Shown in pieces: positions 51,465-64,000 of a stretch of 64,000 nt of DNA (its first letter is position 1; each line of letters starts with the position of its first letter). The DNA lies in the NCBI GenBank assembly GCA_921293015.1, contig OV121088.1:31967645-32031644 (forward strand), given 5' to 3'. A model generated the notes under the pieces. The model searched no databases. It was not told the DNA's origin and worked only from the letters and a program-made list of their open reading frames with translations. Both the position numbers and the translations under genes were made by a program. Origin of the DNA: Phorcus lineatus (Eukaryota > Mollusca > Gastropoda > Trochida > Trochidae).

Positions 51465-53454
51465 GAGTTATTAAATAAATGCGCTCTAACGTTACTTATA
51501 CAACAAACGTATGTATTCAGTATATCAACTGGAATTAAATGTTTGTAATTTCGAGGGGATTTTATGTTTGTATTTACTTTTCTTAGGAAACGTTCAACAG
51601 ACAAGTATGTAAATTTACATTGTTTTGGGGGAAAAACATGCACTCGAGGAATTTGTTCATCTTGTTTTAATTTTTAGAATAAAACCCTCGTTGCAAAAAA
51701 AATTAATGTGGTATTCTTACAAGGACGAAGGTGTAAACCTGACCAAGTTCAAATAAAAAACGTAAGTGTGAGATTTAACTAAGTAAAAAATTAAAAAGTC
51801 AAATCTTAGATATTTATTGAATACCGCCCGTGGGGATATTAAAACTTAAGTTTCCCGCTTAGCACTATTCAATCTAAATCATAATCGAACTTAAAGTTTT
51901 ATCTTATATTGATATGCCAAATATGACTATCATGAATAAAATATATAGATATATAGATACCCTTTTTTTCATGCTTTTCCTATTATAGTTCGCAATTAAG
52001 GTACAATATTTAATGGGTAAAAAGTTATCAGAAAATGTGTCAGGTTTTGCTTAAATAAATTCAATCTTTGTATATTGGGCCTCTGGTAAAAGTTAGTTTG
52101 TTTATGACTTTTGTGCTTAAAGTTTGTAATTTGCCTTAGTTGTCTCTAATATTTTGAATTGTAAGGGATGTTTTACATGAAACCTGCTACTCTGAGAACA
52201 TCTCTATAGTTAATCCCCGACAACCGTAGGTAGGAAGAAAGCATCTATTAAAGTGTTTATTACAATGTTTTAAAAAAAGTTGGCTGCTATGACTTGAAAA
52301 TGAGGGTGCTAGCTGGCAAACACGTCATTTAAAAAATCATAACGGGTTTCTAAGCAGTCTCCAAAAATGACAGATGAAACCATGAAAAGCCATAAACATA
52401 CAGACAGGATTTGATAATCATTAGGGATAAATGAAGCAATATTCCATGTGCGGATGTAAACCAGTATTCAACTGAAATTTATTGCATTTTCTGAAAAAGC
52501 AAACATAGCACTGCTTGTACAATCTTTTGAGGTACAAACCCACATGTTTGCACCCATTTATCCAATGAAGAAGTTAACATATATTCGCAAAAGTGGTATT
52601 TTTCACAAGGGAGATTATCGTTATCCATTAATCATTCTTTCCTTATGAACTCTGCGGTTGTCTAACCTTCATATGTTCCTAATCCGTTTCATTATGAATA
52701 AAATATGTTAAAATTATTCAACAGTTTATATTACTAGCTGACACTTCTTAGTTTTTGTCAAAATTGTGAACACTTCTCAGATTCAGAACTCTGAATCAGA
52801 TTTCCCTCTCGACTCATTGAAACCGTCTTTTTACCTTTATCATAAAACTGCCATTATTTAGTCATGATTGAGTAAATGATATTTCGATGTCATTAGATGA
52901 TAAACATCATATCAGTAATAAGAACATACATAACAGAAAATTACACCCGATCATTCAATCAATCGGATCATTCAATCAATCGGTTATATTTCCATATAGG
53001 TGAACTCTGTTATTCGAAATGCCAAGAACCGGTAAGGACTTCGAATGCTTAGGTTTTGAATTATGAGGGTTTTTTAATTGTTCGACACCTTTTCCCCCTT
53101 CCAAAAACCCGAACTTTTACATGAGACATTTTAACTGAAATCATATACATTAACATATAAGGTCATGCTCAGAAAGACCAGATTTATATCCTGTTGTAAA
53201 TCAATATTCTAATGAGTCTGAGAGCAAAGGAATAATCAAGCGTCATTCGATTCAACTAAGTTAAAAGCTCTCAATGAAATGAAGAGTTCATGTTCAGCGA
53301 AGTCATGCCCATTTCGTAAATCACCATTCACATGATGTCTCTGAAATAGCAAAGGAATAATCCAGGATCATTCGATTCAACAGTCAGAAGATGGCGATGA
53401 AATGTAGCAGCCAATTATAGCGAAATCTCGTTCAATTTCTTTTCCTTCATGGAC

Positions 53455-53565
53455 AATCTTTCGCCATCACCTGAGGATTTCTAGGAGACAAAATCTTTCG
53501 CCATCACCTGAGGATTTCTAGGAAACTAAATCTTTCGCCATCACCTGAGGATTTCTAGGAGACTT
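53455..53565. repeat. 37-bp tandem repeat, three copies
   Basis: AATCTTTCGCCATCACCTGA plus GGATTTCTAGGA, starting at 53455, 53492 and 53529. Nearly identical units. Confidence 0.93.
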
Positions 53566-53850
53566 GAAATGACCCAGAACCACCATGGCCATGCATTTAC
53601 ATACATTCTGAAGTTGTCATCAAAATTACTCGCATCCTGATTCTTTATGAACAATTGCTTTCAATGGGAATTTAGCCATAGTATTGTTCGGCATCATGTT
53701 ATTCGTCAACATTCGTCTGAGGAGTGTCAGCCGAGTTCCTAGTGATGTGACGTCAGAGCACTATGAGGTCATAAGCTCAATAGGATTATGACGAGACCAT
53801 TGTGGCAATGCCCAGTGTTAGAACCAATTTCAGATACGATTATCACACAT

Positions 53851-53861
53851 TTTATTTTATT
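53851..53861 (-). terminator. Candidate polyadenylation signal of the SLC17 gene
   Basis: Overlapping TTTATT hexamers on plus (AATAAA on minus) about 45 nt downstream of the SLC17 stop codon, a usual distance for a short 3' UTR. Confidence 0.5.
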
Positions 53862-53902
53862 TCACCTTTTGCATTTCCCATGGATCACAATCATCAAGAC
53901 AT

Positions 53903-56900
53903 CTAAGATTGGTGTTCCTGATGCTCGGAAGTATCTGAACATGGATTAGCGTGAATGTTGGCATTAATCTGAACTTCAGGAGAGTGTTGAAGTTCTGTCT
54001 CTCGGAATTTATGTGAGGGCATCACTTGAGATTTTCCACTGGCAAATATCAAGAAGAACAGCCCACCGAATATGCTTACTGTCGCCGCTATAATGTAGAT
54101 CTGTCTCCATCCAGGTTGAGAGTCCTGCAAGATAATTGGATCTTTCATTATTAAAGTGTTATGCCATTTTATATTGATATACATAGAAAAGGAAAGTATG
54201 AATGAGCCTACCAGCTAGCTGAAAGGGTAAATAGGCCTACAAATAATAAGCGTATGTATCTAAATCATACAGTGTGTGTTGATGTTGAGATACTCAGGTT
54301 TCAGCAACCAAGGCTACTACTAAATAAGGTTTGAACCTGTAATCATCCAATGTTAACCGACAACTGTTTTCATTTGAAAATGTATATAGCATGAAAGAAG
54401 AGTGCAATACAGCATTTTGTCGATTTTTGTTACAGACGGGTAATCATCAAGGTCGTCAAAAGCAATTTGTATAACCATGTAAACGTTTCAGTGACATTTA
54501 AACTTCAGAAGGCATATACTCACGTCCATGTAAGTTGGACCTACAAGATTTGAAACCACGGCAACCGGAAGTGCCGCCATTGTGTTGAGGAGGGCAAGAA
54601 AAATACCCGGATGTTGTGGGACAGTGTCAAGTATATTGGAGACGCACCCACCAGTGTAGATGGAACCCGATGTGACCGCGCCAATACAGAGGAGGGAGAG
54701 GGTCAGGGGGGAGAGGGAGGAGGAGGTGGGGGTGGGGAGGAAGGCAATCAGGAGGAGTGTTACTGAGGGACTGAACACACCTGAAATAGAGCATAGGAAT
54801 TAACAAGCACCAATGGCGTCGTTATAGGTCCTTGCAAATCTCTAATTGACATACAATGGAATAGAAGGATCAAAGCCAAAATGCCCAAACGGGGCACAGA
54901 GTATGTTGTTTGGGTAAAGTACATCAAACTAGATAAATGGCATTATTTGATCGAGAAGTTAAAATTGTTTCTGAACATTAATATCAGAATGCTTATTAGC
55001 TCAATTGAATTGACGCAGATTTTACATTTATAAAGCCGTTTTTCATTTACAATGGAAATCAAGAAATAAAATCATTATTCTGCATTTAAGATAAATCTCT
55101 AGAAAAACGATATGAAATTAACTCAGGTGATATGATATTTTTGCTCTTATTTAAGCCACATATAAAATCAGTGATACGTACTCTGTGTTACTTTAATGTA
55201 GATTACCTTCAATTTATGCCTGATTTTTCAATTATTATTTATGATTCAATATTTGTATGACAATGATTCGTTGCCATTGATCTCGCAAACTGAATTTTTG
55301 AAACAAAAGGACGCTTAAACGGATTTTTGTACTTTTCATTTCAAGACGAAGCTTAAAGGGGAAACCTAAGATTATTCTTTGGCAGTGACACCTGAAATTA
55401 AAAATTGGCAATACGTCTTTGACAATTTCAAGTTGGTTATACGTCTTTGACAAGAATTTTGTTTTTACCACCTTCCAAATTTATCTGTTTAGGTAAAGTG
55501 TTTCTGCAAGTTGTTATGATAAAGGAAGACCATTGAGATTTGAATTACTAGTATGTGAATGTGAAGACGCTTACCAATTGAATTGAAGAGTTTACGGTCC
55601 GATGTTCGAGATATCCGCCCACTGTCAACAACTGTGTCTGCAACGTGTCCAGTCACGATCAAAACCAGGGCGAGTCCAAGATGAACTGACGCAGATATTT
55701 CTTTCTGTAAGAATTCAAAACAAGAAATGCATTTCTCTTGAGCGAAGGTTATGGACAAAACACTACAATAGTGTAAGAATTTAATTAATTCTTTGATACG
55801 AGGGGAAGTCAATAAGTTCATAGAGGTGGATATAAAACAGAAAAAAAATGGTTGTGATATTGAGTTTACTTTTTCAATATCATCTCCCTGGACCTCGATG
55901 CACTTTGCCCATTTGTCTTTGAGACTATCTATGTACTTGCGGTAGAAATCTTCCGACTGGCCCCTCGGCCACGCCTCAGTTGCTGCCTTGAGTTCATCAT
56001 CATCCCCAAATCTTGTGCCTGTCATCGCCCAAGCAGCTGCGACCCCCATTTAACTCAGCTGACCATTTTGCAACAGTAGAATATTAAGGGGCTTCTTTCA
56101 CATACACATTGGCCATACGGTTATGTATTTCGGTTGCATTCACCCCTTCTTTGTGAGAAACTTGATTACCGCACGATGCTCATTTTGACAACAATCCATT
56201 ATTATATAACAGGCTGTAAATCTTAAGTAAATGATCGGGAAGGGTCTGTAAACTGTCGTCAGATGGCCTATCTCAATAACGACATCAACGATGATGTCTT
56301 CAGGGGTATATCAATACTCACTTCTATGAAAATATCAACTTCCCCTCGCATGTTTTTTATATGTTGATACACTAGGCCTATAGTATGACAGTTGAACGAA
56401 CCACGAAGTACGAACCAAGCGATGAAATTCCGTCGCGTGTGATCTTTGCCTGTGACCCTTGAAATTTGTACAAGCATTCTTGGAAAGGAATCCACATTTA
56501 AAGAATAGATGTTGGTCTGTTTGGAGACGTAGCAATCAGGAAATACGTTTTGGTATCATCCTGGTCATATCTTAACTGGGTTTTGTAAAGAAAGACATCT
56601 CTCCAGAAACAATTTTTTCTAGTACCTTTCGAGTTATGTTGCCAATTGGTAGATGCATTTCTTTATATCCCGTTACGACATAATGTCACAGAATGCATAA
56701 GAGGATACTTGTTTATCTGTTTATTTGTTCGTAGTTTCGTCAGATTAGGTAAACTTAAAAACCTATATAACCAAACTGATCTGTTTGCTCTGATTTTGCT
56801 GATTTGCTGATCTTAAGCTATTGTATTCTCTGCAACTAAACAAGTATTTAGTAATCCTAACTTCTTGGTCAAAACATGGTTGCAGTTGCCAAAAAGGACT

Positions 56901-59900
56901 AAATCCAATTCAAAATAGTTCGATTGAATGGACATTTTTCTTTCTGCAACAAAACACAAAGCTGTCATATTTCATATGATAGATAATGTTAATCAGCTGC
57001 CATGAAATATCCATTTAAGCCTTTTACAGGGGTTTTCCTTTTTAAGACACCCCAGAATTGTTTTTGTATCCCATATACCATTAATTTGAATTCTATATGT
57101 ACTCCTTCTTGAAATCAATACGAAGATAAGTTACCTGGAGAGACTTGAGAGCTGATATGTTGATAAGGTAGATGTAGTTGATCCAGTTGAAGCAGGTGTA
57201 GCAGACGACAATACCCCACACGGGGAGGGACGTCACCATAGAACGCCACGGCAGTGTCTTAAACGATTATCAAGAGGAATAAATACAGTAAACGTCTTCA
57301 AACCCTTCTGACAACTGTATTCGCTACCAACTCATTTCCCAACGTAACCTGTGTTGCAAGTGGATTAATAATTGTTTTTAATTGTTTGCAATACAAGTTA
57401 ATTGTGCAATCACCGATGAGAATAATGTTTCTACACCCTACTGAAATCAGATCGCAATGCAAACATATGTATTGAAAACTTACAAAATAGACATCAACCC
57501 GAGATGTAAAACGATGTTTGACAGAATCAATGTAAGGACGGAACACGAGTTGAACATAGAAATGGGACAAACCTGTAACAGAGGTTTTGTGGGAAGAAAT
57601 GATTTCAGTGGGTAGAGAACACGTAGAGTACGGTTAAATAGAGTAATAAGTACTTGCCCGTGAAGGACCCGCCCCCTTTTCCTGACACCGCTTGATATAG
57701 TCGAGTTCTTTCCTTGAAATGCCCGGATGTGAAGAGGGAGTTTCATAAAGGCATATTAGACAGACCAAGCTCCACACCATACACAGGGCACCTGTCGGGA
57801 ATTAAGTAGTATATAATATTATGTAGAATAACATTTCATACCTAAAGTTCTTTTTATTCTTATCTGTGATCGTTTACAAACTCCAGGGTGGCATGTTTCG
57901 ACATTATGTATTCCAACTTCCCCCGCAGGACATAATTAGCGCCACACACTGAGTTAAGCCTTACTTCATCAGAAACTTTCTGTGACATCTCTTTAGCCTA
58001 GTGCGGCTGAATTTTTAGCAGAATTTCCTGGACTTTGTTGCTTATCGCCGATTCAGGCGCTGCACATTTTGGCACAATACTGTAAGGCTTAAGTTGATCA
58101 GTGAAAGTTGTTTGTGCGAATTTTGCCTGTTTGGAAAGTTATTAGTAATCAAGTACTCATCTTCCAACTTTTTGAGCACACATGGAATACTAAACTCTAA
58201 AATAGTATGTCCAAGATCAAATGAAATGGCGAATTTCAGAACGAATAGCGTTACAACCTGCTTTTAACTTTATTGCTGACTGCAAGACTTATGAATCATG
58301 AATAATCAAGGAATATGAAATGGATTCACCATTAAGGGATTTGGTTAGTTTTAGATGAACGTATGCGTTTCGAGATTCGTGAGAGAATGTTAGAATATAT
58401 TGACCGTAAGAGAATTTGAAAAATATATAAATGTATGATCAACTCTCGAATGTCTTTTGTAAGAAATTTGCTCTTAACAATTTGATCATCATTTTGTTTG
58501 ACGCAACTACCGCAATCAGATACTTTTCAAAAAGATATAACTTTAATTCTTCACTGATATAGAAAATGTAAGAATCTTAGTTCAATGATATGAAAATAAG
58601 ATGAACTATGTTTAAATAATTTTAAAAGATTACACTTTACATATTTTACCTACATGGCGATCTCAGAACATTTCTCACCTTCTATGTAGTTGATACTGAC
58701 GTTGAACCAAGAAATGTTACTACCATAGTCCAAGAGTGTTGCGAAAAGAATTCCCATTTGCCATCCTGTTTGTAAATTATAAGGTTCAAATAATGAAATA
58801 CACGTACATACCAATCAAAATAATATGTTTCTGGCTTTGTAAATGAATAATGGTGGGATAATCTAACGCATCAAGTCAAATATTACTTAGAGCTGAAAGA
58901 TAAAAATTTCATTTGGTTATGTTTAACGTTTCATATTCTAAAATATATTCACACCTGTGTATGTGAGAGCTGTTAACCGTCCTGTCTCCATCGGAGTGGC
59001 CCATCTCCCAAGGACAGTCTGAACAGATGGCCATATTGCACCCTGAAACAATTTTATAGCTTATAAAGACATCGTGTATGATGTTGGAGTCAAATATAAA
59101 GAGAATAAACAATCATTTTAAAATACTGATTGTTTATTAAAAAAATCACCTGCCAATTTTAATGCAAACAGGTTCAGAGTAGCTACAATATCTACATGAA
59201 CGACTTTTATCGAAAAGCGACTAGAACATACCTTGCGGCTGGCGAGCACCGAGAAAGTTCACATGATTTTTAAACGTTTCTTTAGCAGACAAAACGTAAA
59301 ACGCGTGTTGGTATTGGTAATGAATTAATATATCTAGTATACCTTAATAGGGAATTAGAAAATCGTGTTATGAACTAAATAAGAAAAGGCTCATGTTATT
59401 TATCATGGAAAAGATTATTTAGATTTTTTCATAACTGTGCAAGTCGAGTTGATTTTGATTTTTAATTTGAATGAGCACATTATCATTTTACTTGTGTCAA
59501 AGGCAAAAGTCATTTTCATAAAAAAATATGATTATACGACGAAGGTTTCGAATTGGCAGTCGTTCTTGATTACGCGCGTGAAATACCTTCTTTTCTATCT
59601 CGCTTAATGATATAAACGTGGTAGATGGATATCCTCTTTATATATTTATCAAAATTAACAGTTAAGAAGGCTAGTCACGCAGAAAGGGTTTTTAAATGCA
59701 CTTGAAGTCTTCAAGAGTTCTTCTCCTTTAACTGGAGCACATAACCATGTCCTTTCAGGATGAGTGACTTGTTATCATAATCATTTCTACAATTTAACCT
59801 TCTTCTTTTAATTGTGTACAATGAGCATATTCGGGAACTGAAGGCTAGACTGAATTCCTTCCAAGAGATGTGATAAATCTATAGAACATAATTAGAATAT

Positions 59901-62710
59901 TTTTTTATTAATATATAAGCAAACATTTCGCAGGTTTTCGAATCACTTTACAAACTATATCCAGCTACGTGCTTCCCTTGAAAAACATCTGTCTAATTAG
60001 GCAGAATTAGTTTCCTATGCCACGTGCTGGCAACTATGTCTGCGGTGGTAATTAAATGATTTGAAAAGTATCGCTGAGAAATTGGAATTATCGGAAAGCT
60101 ACACTGAAACTCAAATCATCTCACCTCATCTTATATTATTTTTCATAACCCTTTTTGCACCCACCTGACATATAGCTAGCAAGGCGCTGATGATGTGCTG
60201 GTATAAAGATGCGCTGTTAAAATGACGTCCCACCGTGTGAGCTACGACCAGAAGACCCGATACTGACATACTGGTAATTAACACACGTTTCCCGCCATAT
60301 CTCCATGACAACAAGGCAGCGGGGAGTTGGATAATGGCGTCCAACCAATGAGAAGTGCCGAATAGCTTGAAAGCGGGGTCGTCACCATGACAACGCCTCT
60401 CCTGTGGAGATGATTATAAACTTGTGTCAGTTGAGAAAGGTCATTTAAAGAAAAGTTAGATAGTAATAAATTCTTTTAAAAGATCTAGCCATTGAATTTC
60501 ATTGAAAGGGACAATGATATGTTTCATTTTTTATTGTGACCGTAACTTTGAATGACGTCATCTTTAAAGTCTTAATGGTGGCCCTTGCACGGATCAACCT
60601 CGTCTCTAAGTTTAACCATTGCTCAAGTCTTTGACAAAGAGATAATGGTTACTTTTGGGTTTCGTGGTAGAGGCCCCATGACACGTTCAAGACCGCTGTT
60701 CGCTCCCGTTTATGTAAACTGGTTTATCATATAATTCTAGTTCTATTGTTTGTATTCTAGCATCGTCCAGTATCCTTATAACATATCTAGTAGTTATATT
60801 GAGAAAATAAAGAATCTTGAATCTTGTTAAAGAGACACAAATTATGTTGTTGGGGTCAAATACGTCAACATCATAAACGGTATTTTTTAATCAATCATTA
60901 GTGGTTGTTTCTGAAAATTACCATTGTTATACTTATGATATCAGAATGATAACAATAAATAATGTATGTCGATATTTATTACCGAAAACGGGACAATTGC
61001 GCGCTCCAATGACTCGTATTGCAGCAGACACATTGACAAATATAGCTCGTTCGTGCTTATCTGGTCATTTAACTAATATAGATGTAAATGAGATGAAGAC
61101 GTTCGCCTTTTTAAAATTGATATAGCCGTATTCCGATTAGAATTGAGAGCCAAAAATGTCTTAAGTTTGGTATTTGAGGGATTAAAATGTAATTATAAAA
61201 AAGCGATTTGAACTTATCTCAATACTTACCTATGGTCCTTTGGCTTTATCAAAGTCACACACAGAATTTATTTATAACATTTTCTGTTTCACTTTTAAAT
61301 CTATAATCATGGATTCATTTATGTATATCAATTTAAATATATCTTCCACAAAGATGGTTGATTATACTTTAAAATACTTATTACCCAAATGCAAAATTCA
61401 ACATCATATATACTCATCTGTGGAGTAATGTCATTTTATTATGTTTTTCAACTATTAAAATTAATTTCAAGATATCAGAATGTCCTGATTTCAATGATTC
61501 TTATAACTTTTGTTGAAATGCGAATCCCTATTTTTCAGGCTTCGTATTTTGTAATTCGTAATCAAGAAAACATCATGGACTTTAAAATATTCTTCAGACA
61601 TTTACTTACGTGAGGATTCAGCCAATTAGTTTCCACATGACATGAAACATTGGAATGTACATTACTGTCGTTGACGGTGTGGCTAGATTGGTGATTGACA
61701 TCTACACGTGACACGTACATCAGCACGAGGCTGATAGACAAGATGAAACATACACCACATCGTCTTGACCGATAAAACGGGTGAATCTCTGAAAATGCAT
61801 TTAATAATAAAACTAGTAAAAGAATTCATATAAGGAATCCTGATTTTGTCAAAAATGATAAGGGGAAATTTGAGGTGCTTGTTATTTTAAAATTAAATTC
61901 AAATATGATTTCGACTAAAATATGTATGTTACTACAATTCTCTCCCTTTAAGCTACATGCCTCAAATACTACACCCTTGTTTTCCATTCTATTTATTTCA
62001 CCAGAGTACATCCTAATCACATGACAAGCTCCATTTAAGTGTACTGTAATTCTTGTAGTTCAGTTCAATCTGTATCGAATCAGTTCAATTCGTATTTGCT
62101 GTAGGATCGTTCATTATATGTTTCTGCTTATACAGGGTTACATTTTTAGAATATATTTTTTTTCTTTTTTGCTTAGAAAGACTTAGTTCTGTATTTGTTA
62201 TAGAACATTTCCACCTGTGTCGAACCTTTTTCATTTCTGTAGGAGCGTTTGGTAAAACAGCCCATTATGTCGTTTCTGCTTATACAGTACAGCTTTTGTT
62301 AAGGCTTAGAAGCCAATACATTGTTTCCGTACTCTCCATTTCAATTATATGAATGGTAATTGAAGTAATTTTGCAGTGTTAACAACTTTCAAAGAAAAAC
62401 TAACCACATACTTACTGTCATAGTAAGTAAACTAGACATAAACTCAGAAAAATTAAAAACAATCTGGTTATACTTCCAGTTTGGTTCTATTCCATGACGT
62501 GTCTTCAATTGTCTAGCTCTTAGAATTACCGTCTTGTTTTCACCCATGACTTACACACTCTTTGTTAAAACCATAACAAAATACAAATCATACATCGAAC
62601 GATTTTCTAAGTTATAAGCTGAACAGTTACATTAGATGAACTCTGATAGATAATATATACATACCAAAATCACTAGAATCAGAATGCGAAGTCTTGGAAT
62701 CCATGTTCAT
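53903..62710 (-). CDS. SLC17-family (sialin/VGLUT-like) MFS anion transporter
   Basis: Ten minus-strand exons with agreeing phases: 62665-62710, 61610-61788, 60165-60401, 58955-59042, 58679-58765, 57658-57791, 57135-57257, 55575-55704, 54524-54780 and 53903-54124 (stop TAG). The total is 1,503 nt or 500 aa, the usual SLC17 length. TM1 carries the family Tyr-x-x-Arg-Val (YVSRVDVNHQ). Other matches are IIQLPAALLSWRYGGKRVLI (TM2-3), GRLTALTYTGWQMG, YETPSSHPGISRKELDYI, LPWRSMVTSLPVWGIVVCY, GHVADTVVDSGRISRTSDRKLFNSIG and WRQIYIIAATVSIFGGLFFLIFASGKSQ. Family members move organic anions or phosphate across plasma or lysosomal/vesicle membranes. The TM4 segment that usually reads R-x-x-E-G-x-G-E-G is SALLAICQG here, so substrate coupling may differ. 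The intron after exon 6 uses a GC donor; the next exon has an AAG acceptor. Confidence 0.9.
54889..55196. mobile_element. Dispersed repeat of the TTAAAG/GGGCACAGAGT family
   Basis: The left end GGGGCACAGAGTATGTTGTTTGGGTAAA and the right end ACTCTGTGTTACTTTAA are related inverted ends. It is in the SLC17 intron between exons 8 and 9. Confidence 0.55.
55798..56351 (-). mobile_element. Internally deleted mariner copy with both ends
   Basis: The ends are related inverted repeats: TACGAGGGGAAGTCAATAAG at 55797-55816 and the complement of GCGAGGGGAAGTTGAT at 56332-56347. On the minus strand it has a degraded transposase N-terminus (HRAVIKFLTKKG, about 56195-56100) and, in another stretch, the C-terminus (RFGDDDELKAATEAW ... 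SEDFYRKYIDSLKDKWAKC, about 56010-55870). The central catalytic region is missing. It is non-autonomous and sits in the SLC17 intron between exons 7 and 8. Confidence 0.8.
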
Positions 62711-63198
62711 TGTTGGCACTGCAGGATAACGTACGTGCGGTTTCTGCCCTCAGTTCTGATAACGTGCTCTCATAAAGCTTGTACGTGAGTACTGGGAACA
62801 GACGGGAGACGCACAAGGTATGCACAGACACCTGGCGGGCCGTGTTAAAACTCTGATTAAGAATGCAGGTAATAACATGTACTTACAACCCATGACCCGC
62901 TCAATCACATCACCATTCTTCTCCTACAAAGGTTTCTCAAATAATTACCTTTTTGATAAAGCAGAACAATAGACTTGCTTTCCAATATTGGCATCACATT
63001 GAAAACGGATGAAACCTATTACTCGTTCCACACACGTTGTTTTGATCTGAGTTATGCTATATTTAGGTCCTGTCAGTTTGTCTTGTATCTAATATTTCAC
63101 CTTTCATGAATTCAAATTGTGCCTATGACATTCTATCCTCGTCGCTGATTGGCTGCAGTGCAAATGTCACCTGACACGGTCACGTATGGAGCATGTCC
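62711..63198. other. Upstream flank of the SLC17 gene
   Basis: Presumed 5' UTR and promoter of the minus-strand transporter. No clear core promoter motif is visible. Confidence 0.35.
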
Positions 63199-63305
63199 TG
63201 GATTGTCGAAGATCTCTTAGCGCTAAGATAGTCGTAGGTGTAGTGTATGGTACGTATGTATGGTACCCACGACTATCTTAGCACTAAGAGCGTTTCGAAA
63301 ATCCA
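63199..63305. repeat. Hairpin element with 37-bp arms
   Basis: 63199-63235 and 63269-63305 are reverse complements with a few mismatches (TCTTAGCGCTAAGATAGTCG ... CGACTATCTTAGCACTAAGA) around a 33-bp loop. Probably a small MITE. Confidence 0.85.
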
Positions 63306-63654
63306 GATCCAATATTCTGGTCGGGAACGCAGTGTGGCACGATGGAAAGATTCGAGCTTATGTTAAAAACTTGGGCACTTTTATTTCTATCAAATCAAAA
63401 CATTGTGTCATCGATGAAGTATTTTTTGTTCGAAAGGTGGTTCGGGGGACGAAATTAAATTAAAAAGTACAATCGTAAAGTGAATATTTTATGGAAGCGA
63501 AATCATATCAGTAGAAGATGTAATTAATTAAAATAAATCTAGATGCAATTTTCGTGTATTCAGTTCACTAATGTTTAAGAGGAAGTAAAGGAAATACCTT
63601 AGTTTTACGTCTTTGATTGTTAACAGCAATTTGAGTACGAACAATCATTATTCC

Positions 63655-63880
63655 TTAACTAAAAACCATTCATGATTTTTTACTCAGTGGGAACCAATCA
63701 TGATTACATACTCAGTAAGAACCACGGATAAGTTGAACTTCTTAATCAATAAAAACAACCATGATTTCTTATCCAGTAGAAACCAATCATGATTACAATC
63801 TCAAAAAGAACCATTCTCAGTAAGAACCACGGATGGGTTTTACTTCTTAATCAATAAGAACCGATCATGATTTATTGCTG
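63655..63880. repeat. Diverged tandem duplication with short motifs
   Basis: Two units of about 110 bp contain AACCAATCATGATTACA, CTCAGTAAGAACCACGGAT and CTTCTTAATCAATAA. Shorter AACCATTCATGATTT motifs recur within them. Confidence 0.75.
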
Positions 63881-64000
63881 TAAATTTACTGTAAATTGAC
63901 AAAAGAAAATAGTCTGATATTTCTGATACATGGTGAAGACTAATGAATAAAGACAATGAGACAGTCTAACGAGACAGGAAGCAGTCTGAAGACTAAGAGA

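Larger units (their letters stand above)
51470..53902. other. Intergenic, no gene recognised
   Basis: AT-rich. It holds a diverged duplication of about 130 bp at roughly 53160-53390 (both copies contain AGCAAAGGAATAATC and CATTCGATTCAAC) and the 37-bp tandem repeat listed separately. No coding signal. Confidence 0.5.

Overview
This is an AT-rich animal nuclear window. It has split genes with GT-AG introns, SINEs, MITEs, mariner remnants, an LTR retrotransposon and large minisatellites, and no operons. The gene content (CCDC149, an SLC17 transporter, an IAP with one BIR) and the repeat texture fit a lophotrochozoan, most likely a bivalve or other mollusc. The taxon is an inference.

Region by region: (1) 0.85-3.16 kb holds an intact Crypton-like tyrosine recombinase ORF on the minus strand, bracketed by 15-bp inverted repeats and strong palindromes. 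(2) 3.6-5.7 kb is a broken virus-like (A32/FtsK-type packaging ATPase) element on the minus strand. (3) 6.6-11.9 kb is a split plus-strand gene of four recognisable exons. It encodes an acidic N-terminus followed by OB-fold-like, RPA70-like segments; its introns carry a mariner remnant with a MITE inside it and an 80-bp tandem repeat. (4) 12.2-16.85 kb is a complete, apparently very young Ty3/Gypsy retrotransposon with identical LTRs and a target-site duplication. (5) 17.1-17.4 kb is a palindromic tandem array ending in a 70-bp perfect palindrome. (6) 22.2-40.3 kb is the minus-strand CCDC149 gene, rebuilt as 12 exons whose phases all agree (571 aa). Its introns carry tRNA-derived SINEs, a 45-bp minisatellite of about 1.45 kb, a 113-bp tandem repeat and several MITEs. 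(7) 44.8-47.5 kb is a GT-rich minisatellite with a 364-bp higher-order repeat. (8) 48.4-49.1 kb is an intronless BIR+UBA inhibitor-of-apoptosis-like gene. (9) 53.9-62.7 kb is a minus-strand SLC17-family transporter, rebuilt as 10 exons (500 aa), with an internally deleted mariner copy in one intron.

The three best supported host genes (CCDC149, the IAP-like gene, the SLC17 gene) are functionally unrelated neighbours. CCDC149 and the IAP-like gene are divergent; the IAP-like and SLC17 genes are convergent. The most notable signals are the minisatellite that appears to have grown from a SINE tail, the recombinase element with TIRs and palindromes, the RPA-like OB-fold gene whose stop codon lies in a MITE end, and the SLC17 protein lacking the family's usual charged TM4 motif. 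Exon coordinates were derived by eye from splice consensus, reading-frame phase and family resemblance; no transcript data were available.
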